64,000 nt of DNA. Origin: Lithospermum erythrorhizon (lineage: Eukaryota > Streptophyta > Magnoliopsida > Boraginales > Boraginaceae). The position numbers and the translations under genes are program-made. This document shows, piece by piece, positions 50,865 through 62,234 of the stretch (position 1 is the stretch's first letter; each line of letters begins with the position of its first letter). The stretch spans positions 248,001 to 312,000 of the forward strand of contig JADFUC010001898.1 in NCBI GenBank assembly GCA_019722365.1. The letters are read 5' to 3'. Under the pieces are notes generated by a model, which was given only the letters and a program-made list of their open reading frames with translations, was not told the origin of the DNA and did no database searches.

Positions 50865-52555
50865 AGACCGACCATATTCGATCACTGATGTTTAAAAAGC
50901 CATCCATTTCACTACTTCCGCTCAATTTCACTGTTAGTTTACAATATTTGTTAGTTTTACTCAAAAAATAACGTTGATAATTTCGTCAACACATTATACT
51001 ATACTTAAAATTATATTTTGGGGATAATTTTGAAATATAAAAAGTAATGGGTATCATTTAGTTATAATAAAACTTACCATCTTCCCATCTTCTCCTAAAA
51101 CGTGCCACCCTTACCCTCTTCCCCCCAACACACACAACAAAAAAATCACACCAACCCCAACCAAAGTCCCTCCTCAACAATGAACAAATCTAGCTTTGGT
51201 AGCAACTTACGATTTGAAACTATCATCAATACAAACTAAAATTAAAAAATACCCAAAAATAATTAGATGACCTTTACAAAGAATCCTTTTGAAACTACCT
51301 AATCAAGAAATGAACAAATTTAATTATTTAATAACCTTTTCTCTGGCCCATCCCGCATATCCTGCCGCCACTAGCCTACCACCACGCCAACAAGCGCTTA
51401 CCACTCATTTCCAATGATGTTTCAGAAAGCTTCAGCCATGAACATTGCCGTTAAGTTATTTTAATTTGCTTTGTAAAGGGCAAGCAAAGCTGGGTAGGTT
51501 GGGTCAAGGAGAAGAAAAAATTGTGGAGCTTTAATTTTTTTTAGGGAAGTACTTTATGCACACAAAAAAACTCTCCTACACCATTCTAGACATTTTTACC
51601 CTTCATATAAAATGTTAAAATTTACTTCATTTTCTTTCATTGTGCATCAAAAATAATGAGAAGCTCTCAAATTACTCTCCAATTCTCTCAATTCATAAAG
51701 AATAATTCACTTTAAAACCCTAAGTCAACTTCAAAAATTTCTCAAATTTCAATCAAATACAAAGAAAACCGGTAGAGAACGAAAATTTGAATATAGTTTT
51801 GTTGGCTTGATTCAAATGATATATCGCAATATTTTTCGCCTTGGATGTTCAAGACGAGGACAAACTATAAATCTCATTGTTTTCTCGATATCAATCTTCC
51901 GTAAGTTTGTCACGATGTTTGTTTGATAAATACTCCTTACGGCTTCCATAACTTGTCTTTATTTCTTATTTTCTCCTCGCATTAATATTTTGTTTATGCC
52001 TCACTACCGAAGCTACGCTTTTGTAGATTCTAAGCATAGTAATAGTTTTCTCGCTTTGTCTAGGACCAATATAATGGGAGTTTCGTGCGAAGCTAGCCTT
52101 TTGTAACATACAATACGTAGCATTCGCCAAGATTCATTTCATTGTTCGAAAAATCATAAGAGTTAGAATTTATCGGGTTAAAGAAAATCACATGAGTTAG
52201 TATTTGGTTTGTAGAGTAATCATGGTAGATAATTTTTATTACAGAGATAATGTAATTATAATAATGAATCAAAATACTCTAAACTAAACTATTTGTATGA
52301 AAGGGTATTATAGTAAATTCATCCTATTTTTTGGTGTAGGAGAGTATTTTTTTGGTGTGTAAAGTAGATCCCTTCTTTTAAGATACCCATTAATCTTCAT
52401 ATTTCAAAAATATGCCTAAAATTTAATTTTAGGTATAGTTTAATGTGTGAACTAAATTGCCCCCAATATTTTTGAGAAAAGCTCGCTAATTAACAAGTGA
52501 AATTGGACGTAGATTGAGTGAATTTTTAAACACCTAAAGGACACATGGGCTACCA
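50865..52555. mobile_element. Foldback element 5 (long-TIR), interrupted by element 6
   Basis: The left arm (about 50870-51065) pairs with the reverse complement of about 52370-52550. Shared blocks are GTTTAAAAA, CAATTTCAC.GTTA, ACATTA.ACTATAC.TAAAAT and TTTTGAAATAT.AA..TAATG then GGTATC. The left interior is C-rich (CCACCCTTACCCTCTTCCCC). Element 6 occupies its right interior. No transposase. Confidence 0.75.
51544..52372. mobile_element. Foldback element 6, nested in element 5
   Basis: The left end GGGAAGTACTTTATGCACAC then AAAAAAACTCTCCTACACC matches the right end reverse-complemented: GGGATCTACTTTACACACCA then AAAAAATACTCTCCTACACC. About 829 bp. The flanks TTTTTTTA and TTCTTTTA may be an 8-bp target duplication with one change. 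The interior has leader-like CT-rich text (CTCTCAAATTACTCTCCAAT) but no open frame of note. Confidence 0.75.
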
Positions 52556-53165
52556 AATACGAGCGCTCCAATGCTATTAACCCTAATATAAATGGGATCC
52601 ATATATCATCTCTGTTATCTTTTTCTAAGTTTTCTTAATTTAATTATTTTGAAAATTTATATAAGGATGTTTGTCTCATCTTGCTTTTAACGCATGATAG
52701 AGCTAGTATTATTAGAGTATGAGGTATGTGCGTAATTACTAATTAGACAATAATTAATATTTACATAATGTATGCTTTACTGTCCCTGGATCCAGACATC
52801 TCTGGGTTGCAATGGAGTTTAGCTCTTTTTCGCACCATCACCCTTCAAATTGAATTAGTGTTGATTCTAAGCGATTAAATAATTTTAAGATTTTATAATC
52901 GATAGATATGCTCGAATGAACTGAAATCAAGGCTTTAACTCTCAAACTTTAAGCTGCGCTCTTTATGTATTTAAATAGGTTAGTTGGCTAACTAGACATA
53001 CATGGCCAGATGCCCAGATGGCCTTTAATTTAATAAGTGAACTCGTGAAACAAGCTGGAACCGTCTGAAGCAGATGACCCGATGCCAAACGTATTTCACC
53101 AGTTCGCCATTCCTATGCTGGACCATCATAAGCTAGCAAAACCTACCCACTACCCACCATACAAA
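52556..53165. other. Intergenic sequence upstream of the J-domain gene
   Basis: No gene or repeat recognised beyond AT-rich sequence. Confidence 0.4.
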
Positions 53166-53169
53166 CTAT

Positions 53170-53606
53170 TGACTAAACTTCAAAAAATTATCTCATAATC
53201 CCAATCCATCACTCTGCATTAATCGAAGATTGTGAAAAACCCAATTCCAACTATAGAAATCAAACAAATAACGAAATTTTCTAAAATCCATCTGAGTCGG
53301 TTAAGCTTTGCTCAAAATCGACACCTAATCCGCTGGCAAATTTGTGAAGACACATCCTACATGGCGCTAATTTTCTCTCCTCTCTCATTTTACACCCACC
53401 TAAAAATCAAATTATTGTACTCAAACTTGCAAATTATCTCATAAGCCCAATCCATCACTCTAGACACCAAAGATGGAAAACCGACTCGAATAAGTTCCGG
53501 TTAAGTTTTTGTTCAAAATCGAATCCAATCAATCCCCCAGCTCTTAGAAGACATTACCCATGCGCCAATTTTCTCCTCATTTCACCTAAAAATCAAACTT
53601 AATACT
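53170..53606 (+). repeat. Tandem duplication (about 245 bp) in the J-domain gene promoter
   Basis: Copies from about 53170 and 53424 share AAATTATCTCATAA(T/G)CCCAA then TCCATCACTCT, GTTCAAAATCGA-type text, ATG(G)CGC(T/C)AATTTTCTC and CACCTAAAAATCAAA in order, with moderate divergence. It ends about 165 bp upstream of the start codon, so it probably spans promoter and leader. Confidence 0.8.
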
Positions 53607-53771
53607 AGGAAAAGTTTATTGATCTTGATTCTTGAATCATCATCTATTCAAAACTGAAAAAGGGTTCAAATTTATTCCTAAATTAATGTTCAAAATCCAT
53701 CTAAATTTATTAAATTTGATTTTCTTGAAGCTTTAAATTGATTTGGGCACTATTTATTTTAAAGAATCAAT

Positions 53772-56700
53772 ATGAGTAGCAGCAAAAGGAGAGAAAATGA
53801 TGATGAAATGGATCCAAATAGTAAATGGCCTCATCAAAAGCCTCCAGATAATAAAAATATTGGAGGGGTTCTTCTTTTTGGATTAATTGGAGCTTCTATG
53901 GTTAGTTATTATTACTAAATGATTTGATAAATTTGTTTATTTTGTTTTATCAGTATTTTGTGTTAATTATGCATTTTTTATGATAAAGTTGACAACTTTA
54001 TTGTTTTTTTATTTTGTTTCTGGTTATTGGAATTATAGTTTATTTATTTTAAAAAGATTGTTTAGTTTTGAATTTTGATAGTTATTGTGTTAATTATGCA
54101 TTTTTTATGTTAAAGTCAATAACTTTATGGTTTATTGATTTTGATTTAGGTTTATTAGAATTATACTTCATTCATCTAGAAAAGATTGGCTAATTTTGAA
54201 TTTTGGATAGTTGCGTTATTAAATTTTAAACTCGGATATTTTTTGTATATATTGTATAATATTTGGTTCGATTGTGACGGCAAGGTTTGCACTGCCTTGA
54301 AGTCAATTCGAAACAACTAATTCTAGATCACAAGAAGTTTAGTAAATGAGCACTGGAGGCCCCTATTTGCTCCGATGGAGATAAGAACGTATGATTAGCT
54401 TTTTCGAGAAATCTCCAAACATCAATTTCAAATCTAAATCTTTCAATTTCTCTCTTATTTTACTATGTTCAACTCTCTATGTATTCCTACAGACGCTTAT
54501 CCGACCATCCTACCTCAAGCAGTGATGACTTCAAAAACATGCAAGACGTTAACGTTATCGATTCAATATTTGGTGAAACTTGAATCAAAACATAGTATTT
54601 TTGAAGTACTTAATTATTGAAATGATAATTTGATTCATATCTAAGTTATATGTGTCAACTAAGAGCTCAAAGTTTGTTAGTTTTGATCATTGAAAAACAA
54701 ACTAGACTATCTTTTTGGACAGAGGTAGTAATGATTTAAGTTTCGAGGTTACGAACATGTGTATTTTAGTTCGTTTACTACTTTTTTGTTAATGTTTGGA
54801 CATTGGTTTTACTGAATTTGTTTGTTTATTGTTTGTTGTATTGTAAACTACATTCTCAATGATATCACAGAAGATAAAACTGTGTTGGGTACTGTTCTGG
54901 ATTAATGTTTTACTTGAAATTTGGATACTGCAGCTCCTTAACTTCCTCGAACTGAACCTGGGATTGTAATAGCTGTTATTTAGAAAAAAGCGATCTTTTT
55001 AATGCAAAATCGATTGGTGAATTTTATATTTTGAGTTATCTGAATGTTTAATTAATCTTGTCAGGTCAAACGGCTGCGAAGGACTGTTGATTTTAATTAT
55101 TCTGAGATGGTGAAATTCTTATTCCTTGACCTATCTGTGATTTTATACACTAGTGTTTTTCTATTAATTATGTAAAGATTGAATTGGATTTTCTAGATTA
55201 CGCAACTGCGGAAGAAAGCTGATTGGGTATATTCCCGGGTAATTTTAGTGTATTCTTTGTTGCCTTTTCTTATGTAATCTAGCTTAAATTCTGTGTAATT
55301 AATCTTTATGATAATACATAGAGTTATAGCTGTTTATGTAATTAATGGAAGTATATTCTATCATTATCTTTCATTGTTATTTTTATCTAGTGTCTGTTTT
55401 TCTTCATACCGCAGGTCTTGTAAACTGATAACTGATACTTTTTTTCTTGGAAAAGTTCTCCAGGTCACCAGCATCATGGAAAGCTAAAGCTCGGGATTCA
55501 TTTCGTACAAATTTTCAGGAAGAAGCAAGGAAAAGATTCAATCGCCGAATGCAAGAAGAGTATGAAGAAGAAATGGAAAGAGTGGTACGCTTCTCTGGAA
55601 TCTTTCATCTAATTGCTTATGTTCTACGGAGTATTAGGTAATAGATGATTGCGATGATCATATGCTAAGCTAACATTTGTCAAACATGACACCCAATTCA
55701 ATGTATGTTGTTTGGAAGCAGTTTTTAGTGCTAAGCTATCTATGTTTCCTGATTATGTAAAGTTGGTTACTTATCTCACCATTCTTAATAATTTCATCTG
55801 GTCTTGATAAAATGCACTTGAGTGCCAATATACTGCAGTAGGTAACCAGATAAAAGGGTCATTATTTCTCATGTTGTCTCTCGAGTCCGGTTTAGGTGCT
55901 TAAGGATTGGACTGAAGCATGAGGCTTAAGTTTTCTATTGCGTACACCAATATTGATTTTGTATCCAAAATGCAACTTTAGTACCATTTGTTCGGGTAGA
56001 ATTACTATCAAAAAAAATTGTGTACCTAATTTTAGTGTATTATGGGTACGAAATCATTTTTGGCTACACAAGTATCGGGTTTAAGCATGGTGCATGATGC
56101 TTAAGTCTGCTATTGGGTACACATATTGATTGTGTATCCAAAATGTGCCGAACTTTAGTACCATTTGTTTGGGTAGAATTATGCTCGAAAAAATGTGTAC
56201 CCAAGTTTAGTGTGTTATGGGTACGAAATCAATTTTGGTAAACAAATATCGGGTTTAAGAACTGTGCTTAAGTCCCACCCCTAAGCACTTAAACCAAAGC
56301 CCTTTCCCTCCATTAGTAAAGTTAACTTTGAGATTTGCGAAAACAGTTACCAGAAAATTCTGTAAAGTCTCGGTTATCTGCAGTAAATTGTTTTCTCTAA
56401 CGTCTGATTATTCAGTTCTTTATTCCTCAGTGATTTCCTATTCTTCAGTGAAAATACTAGACATCATTTCCTTTTATTTTGATTGCATCAATATATATGA
56501 AAAAGTAATATTTTTTAAAGTAACATTTGAGTAGATTCCCCGCGTAGAAAATTTAGTGAAATCTATTTGGTTTTATATAGTCTTGATCCCAACTGATTGT
56601 CGAACAATTATGACATAATTTTCTGTTATGTGTGCCATTTCCACAGGAGCGTATTAGGCGCATGCAAAGTGTCTTTAATAGAGCGAGAAATAAATACAAA

Positions 56701-57882
56701 AAGAGCTCAGAGAGTTGGACCGAAGAAGGTCCAGGTGCATATCATCAACATTTCCAAAGAAATGATTGGTATTGGAAGGGTGATACGTCATTTAAGGATC
56801 GAGGGACTTATGAAGGGGCAAACAATAAAGAAACTCCTCGAGCCCCTTGGAGCTCTCTATTATCTCATCACTATTTGAACTTGGGTCTTGACAGGTAAGG
56901 TAATATCAAGCCAATAGTTATATGTCACACTATTTTCTACAATTGCATATGCTATTGGTATGAATATGAAAACTAGAGAAATGGTTAATATGAAACTTAC
57001 CTCTCCACATTCCAAAGCTAATTAAAGGTAAAGACAATGTAGAGTTGTTCCAAATTCATAAAATCTGATTGAGTAGCAATTTAGGAGGTACAATGTTTCC
57101 GTTCGTTTAATATGGCGGAAACACCACTTTAAGCATCTAGATTTTTTAGTGTTGCATGGTCTAAAAAGTTGCCATTCTCTGGAACAGGACAAGAACGAAA
57201 CCCTACTCAGATGACGAAATTAAGGTACGCTTTGCATGATCTGCTACTTATTGCTTCCATCTGAAACAAAAAATTCAATACTAGTGTGTGGCTGATTTTT
57301 CACTCAACCCCATTTGGGAACCTCGAATGTGTATCCTTTAAAGTCTGTTTTGGCAACTAGATCCGTGTTCTAACAGTTACAAAACAATGTTTACATTGCG
57401 AAATTTCCTGCTATAGTTTGTATTTTATTATGATCTGGGAAATTGAATATTTATGCCTTCGTTTCTTTGTGAATTAAGTCAGCTTTCAGGGCAAAGGCGA
57501 AGGAGTTTCATCCTGATCAGAATCAGCAAAACAAAGGTATGAATGACCTCATTATGACCAGTACAATTATTGTTGGATGAGTTCAGTAGACTATTTGGAA
57601 TTTTTCTTTGTTGTTTGTTGACTTTGTTCTGAAGGTGATATTGCTAAGTACATTTTTAGTGCTGCATCCTAGTATTGCTTTCATACTTCATACAAAGAAA
57701 GTCATAGTATGTTATTCGAGGTCCAACAGTGACAAACCAACTTGGGTATTTCGCACATTTCACTTACTAGTTATACATTATGTTTTGTGCCATTGACAGA
57801 GGCTGCTGAGGCTAAGTTCAAGGAAGTTATGACATCTTATGAAGCTATAAAGTTGGAGAGAAAGAACAATAGAAGTCAATAA
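53772..57882 (+). CDS. C-terminal J-domain (DnaJ/Hsp40-like) protein
   Basis: Eight exons: 53772-53900, 55065-55109, 55197-55238, 55456-55584, 56647-56894, 57188-57224, 57479-57536 and 57800-57882, all in phase with GT-AG borders; about 256 aa. N-terminal hydrophilic stretch starting MSSSKRREND, then a short hydrophobic segment (IGGVLLFGLIGASMV, about 30-44) that may anchor it to a membrane. A long charged, probably helical middle follows (EEARKRFNRRMQEEYEEEME, then RIRRMQ). The J domain closes the protein: LNLGL, the HPD motif in AKEFHPDQNQ near 225, and KFKEVMTSYEAIK. HPD is the Hsp70 ATPase-stimulating motif. Having no Gly/Phe or zinc-finger region makes it class C. I do not know the exact orthologue. 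Confidence 0.87.
55915..56262 (+). repeat. Tandem duplication (about 175 bp) in intron 4 of the J-domain gene
   Basis: Copies from about 55915 and 56090 share CTTAAGT, TAC.A.TATTGATT.TGTATC, TTTAGTACCATTTGTT.GGGT and TTATGGGTACGAAATCA. It lies wholly within the intron and does not alter the protein. Confidence 0.85.
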
Positions 57883-58072
57883 AAACATTGTAATATCAAA
57901 ATGTAAAAATAGGTTCTATAATGAGGATGATGTTCTCCTTCCATGATGAACTTGTTTCTCCTTCCATCATGAACTTGTGATCGATGAGGTGCAACATGAT
58001 TTCATCAGCATTTAGAGGGAAACACCCAAGATGTACATCTGTAGTGTATGAGGAGATCTTTTTTCCAGGCAG

Positions 58073-58078
58073 AATAAA
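58073..58078 (+). terminator. Polyadenylation signal of the J-domain gene
   Basis: AATAAA about 190 bp after the stop codon, in the 812-bp gap shared tail to tail with squalene epoxidase. Confidence 0.55.
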
Positions 58079-58694
58079 ATGAGTGAGCCAATCATGTATT
58101 TAATATAGGGTCCTTTAAAACAAGTTCTCAAATCTCACTTGTAATTGTTGTCTATGCTTGTAATAATGATGTGAAAATTTTGTATGTCCATTTATTAGCA
58201 TTCTGCTGATAGACTTGTATTGTTGTCATATTGGTACTTTGTAAAACTAAAGCATAATTCATTCATCTCCTGTTTAAACTATGAGCCATTACTAGTTATG
58301 AAAGCCACTGAGGAGTGTTTTATCGACAAATTTGGATGCAACAAACTTGTCGACTCAATTGCTTGCAACTTATTAGTTCACACTATAAATGATTTGTTTT
58401 GTATATCTCACTACAACTTTTGATGCATCTCAGCTACAGAGTAAAGAAAACTTTCAATACAATATGTTCATCTAACTGCAACCTAAAAGGAAATTGCTAA
58501 GGAGATGAAAGCGTAATGTATTTTCTTACACAAAGAAAGCTATATTACATCATTAGTACATTACAAACAAGATTGTAAAAGGACCTATAAGAAAATTATG
58601 TCACAGTTTTGATTATTGTGGATCTGCACAATTTGAACTATGGCCTGTAGATGATGCTCTCATTTCGATGTCTGTCTCCAACTCCATAGCCGCC

Positions 58695-61600
58695 TCAATT
58701 GGTAGGAGCCGGAGGTGCTCTATAATAAGAAGGAACTGTTCCAGGGAAGAACATCTGCCTGACTCCTTCTGCTTTTATAATTGGAAAGATTATTCCTGAT
58801 GCACTGGAAATGAATGAAGGGCATGACATTAGCTTTGTGAGGTTACCCAACATATGAAATTAGAAGGGCAGAAATGCTTACAGAAATGAGCCTGGCACCA
58901 ATCCACATGCGTTGGGGTGATGGAAAGGGTAGCAACAGCCGACCAACGCCATATATTGCTACAGCAAAGAAATGGCAAACCAAGCTCAATGGACGGGGAT
59001 TCAGACCGGAAAGCAAAGCCACTGGTCCTGTAGAAAAGACACCTCCAAGGCTCAGGTAATCGAAGCATGCTTGTCGCATTTCTGTCCTTGCTTGATCGGG
59101 AGAAGCAGAAAACACCTTGTACAGGGCACCAGCTAATGTATTGATGGTGGATGCTACAGGCTGTGCATATAAATCAAATATGAGGTTAACAACAAAATAC
59201 CACCTAACAGATTTACAATATCGATAGGTGTTTTACATATTATCTCAAGCAGAGATTGAAAATAGAGTCCGGTCGAATTTGCTAATGTAATAATGAAGAA
59301 ATTAATTGAAGTCCAGAGGGCCAAATGAGCAATGCATCACACCCTTATGTGATTGAGTACTAAATATGTTAGTCAAGCTCCATCAAATTATTTCTGCTGA
59401 TCATGGTTGAGAACCAATGAACAAGTATCCTCACCTTACGCAAGGTGTAAAAACATTCAAGGTATTGGCAGAGAGTAGGGGCGTCATGAAGATCATGCAG
59501 AGGCTTAAGAAGATTGCGAAGCACTACAATGTCTGATAATGCTACAGTCATTCCACCACCAGTTAGGGGATGGCGCATGTTAAAGGCATCTCCCATGAGC
59601 AAAGCCCCCGGAGTAGGATGAGGAGCAGCTGGCATGCTTCTGTTAGGCATTGTTCTGATATTTCCCTTATCAACCGCAGCAATGAAAGAATCATGCAACT
59701 CAGGAGGGGCCTCAAAGAATCAAACAAGAGTTCTATTAGCTGCTGCTTAGAATAAACAATTGATGGATGATGCAGAAGTAAGATACTTCTTGGGTGATAT
59801 TATTCACAAAACTGAGAGGCAACTACCTGGGGAGCAACCATAGTCTTCAAATAGTTGGCCATTTCACCATTTGAAATTGAGGGCACCTTTTGACCAGGCA
59901 CATCAACCAAGCAGCGTATTTCTGTGCTGCTGATGGGATAAAATAAGATAGGTGATGGGTCTCCCAAAATCACATGTCCATGGTTGGCATACGGAAGTTG
60001 GCAGTTCTCCAGAACTAACCCAACAAAACAAGAAGGATTTTCGACCTGCATGAAGCAAAATGATGTTGCTAAATTATTTCGTTAGAATATGATGTAAAAT
60101 ATGAGGAGTTAAATAGGGTTATGGACTCTAGATATCCCAAATCTGAAGAAATTGTTAATATTTCCCAAGTCTTCCAAATAAATTTAGAAGGAACCTCACA
60201 TAATACTACCATTCAGTTTTGGTGGTTAAACAATCTGCTTCTTTTTCTGCAGTTTGGTAACAATAAAGATCATTCATAGTTTCTTACCTTAGGTTCGCAA
60301 AGTGTTCTCCGTAAATTTGAAAAACAGCCATCGCACACAATAGTTAGAGGTGCATAAGCTTTAGTTTCTTCACCAGACTTATTTTTGTACTGTACACCTT
60401 TGATGGTTCCCTTCTCCTCAAGCAGGGATGTGACTGATCCTTGCTCCAATTGTACACTGGAAGAATTATTATAAGAGGTGTAACTATACTTTCAAAAGTT
60501 CAAACACTTAAAGAGTCCAATATTATTCAGACATCAGAAAGTATAAACAAAAAATTACAGTAAAAGGTTATGACAGCAGTATCATTCAGTTCTCAAATAT
60601 GTTTAGGCGTGGGGAGACAGAAACTACAGGAAGACGAGACTTGGGGTAGTTGGGGGGATGAGAATGAAATCTATCAACAGAAATAAAAAGGCATACTTGG
60701 GAAGAGATGCAGCTTTCTCTCGCATTTTCTGGATGAAACGTCCATTATGGAAGCTCCGCCCAGAGACATCAGAGTGAAACTTCTCCAAAGGATAAGAAAG
60801 TCGGGTGTTTTTTCCATCCTTGAAAAGGGCATATCCAAATACTCTCTGAGCATCAATTTCCTCTACACAATCTATACCAAAGCGAATAAACTTCAGGTTT
60901 AAAATGAAATGTATTAAACAAAAAATGATGCAAATGAACTTCAAAAGGTGCAATACACAAGAAGAAACAATAGAAATGACACCTGCAAGTCCTAACTGCA
61001 TCAACTTTAGGTAGCCTCCTGGTTGTAGCAACTCTCCAACAATTCTATCAGGCTCGGTCAAATCTCTTTCAATTACACGCACCCGACGCCCATCCTACAA
61101 GCTCAAAATATAAAATTCATAAAAATTTCTTAGTAGAAAAGAAAACCGAATTGCTGGAGAGGAATTCGAAACTACGAATTATGAAAAGTATAAGCTTCGA
61201 CAGTGATAGCTGAAAGATTAATCTGTAAGAGTTGACATAAAGGTGCCTCAAGATGATACATCAGGCTAACATATCAATCAACATAATTACATCACTTGGA
61301 TATAATTAACAACTTGAACAACGGAAATAATAACATATTTTATTGAAACAAGCAGAATATGTTCTATAACAACTTAAGCTAAACAACTTCATTTCAAAAT
61401 TTCATACTATATCAAGAAATAAACTTTATCTTAATGTTTGCAGAGCCAACAAATCAAGAAAAACAAACTAAAACATAGTGATGTAATCTGGAATTCTAAC
61501 ACCAAATAAAATTGATGGGTTATCAACTTACAAACAAAATGGATAGATTATTAACTTCATCTCACACAGTACATTTGCAACAAGTTTCATAAGAGAACTA

Positions 61601-62134
61601 TTGCCTCAGTTCCAAAAAGATTAGCTAGTTTGTTCTTCAATTAGTAACCAACTTTGTTGTCTTAATCGACACACATTAACTTTGATTTGAATCGAAGTTA
61701 TTACGTTAATACTGTAGTAAACTAGTTTACAAATGATATCTTTTGATATGTATATTTTTCACCAAATATTATATAACATACACAAAAAATACTCCAGTTC
61801 AAAATTTAAAAAGCCATCAAAATTCAAAACTAAACAATTTTTTATTAACTAGAGGAAAAGTATTAACAATAGATATCCATTTATACATCTGAAAGCTTAC
61901 CTTGCCAAGTGTATAAGCTAGAGCAGCACCAGCAACTCCAGCACCAACAATGATGATGTGAGCATCATCAGCACCACTACTTGATCTGCATTCTCCATCA
62001 ATGCTGGTGGTTGTTGCAGTAGAACCCTCAATCCCATTCACTTTCTTGGCACCATTTTTCTTGAAGAAAAAAACTATAACTGCCCAAATAACCAAAAGGG
62101 TTGCAAGAATTGATCCCAAAACATATTTGTCCAT
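58695..62134 (-). CDS. SQE: Squalene epoxidase (squalene monooxygenase)
   Basis: Eight exons, 5' to 3' on the minus strand: 62134-61901, 61094-60983, 60871-60697, 60456-60288, 60045-59827, 59710-59435, 59160-58882 and the last ending 58695. About 533 aa, close to plant SQE lengths. The enzyme is an FAD monooxygenase of the endoplasmic reticulum that converts squalene to 2,3-oxidosqualene, ahead of sterol and triterpene cyclases. Visible: N-terminal membrane anchor (YVLGSILATLLVIWAVIVFF), Rossmann HIIIVGAGVAGAALAYTLGK, RVRVIERDLTEPDRIVGELL, LTIVCDGCFSNLRR, and GDAFNMRHPLTGGGM for FAD binding. The C-terminal region (LLLPFPSPQRMWIGARLIS) and tail (ASGIIFPIIKAEGVRQMFFP) are typical. The start at MDKYVLG fits the family. 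The last acceptor is problematic: CAG at 58804-58806 breaks the frame, and the in-frame AG at 58833-58834 (exon 58832-58695) adds nine residues. Confidence 0.95.
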
Positions 62135-62224
62135 TGGAGCTGGAGCTGGAGGGGTGATAAATGATGAGAGAAGTTTGAGATTGTAGAAATGATGTTTGGT
62201 TTTATTGTGTGATTGTAATGGACA

Positions 62225-62234
62225 GTATTTATGG
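62225..62234 (-). promoter_or_regulatory. Possible TATA box of squalene epoxidase
   Basis: On the minus strand CCATAAATAC, about 90 bp upstream of the chosen start codon, a normal distance for a short leader. Confidence 0.4.

Noticed and set aside
55463..55470. Alternative acceptor TCTCCAG for exon 4 of the J-domain gene
   Set aside because: It shifts the frame and meets a stop within eight codons; the AAAAG acceptor at 55454-55455 keeps phase and follows a T-rich tract.
60288..60456. Apparent one-base frameshift in the squalene epoxidase exon starting VQLEQGS
   Set aside because: Recounting the bases at 60421-60456 gave an exon of 169 nt, in phase with its neighbours; there is no frameshift.
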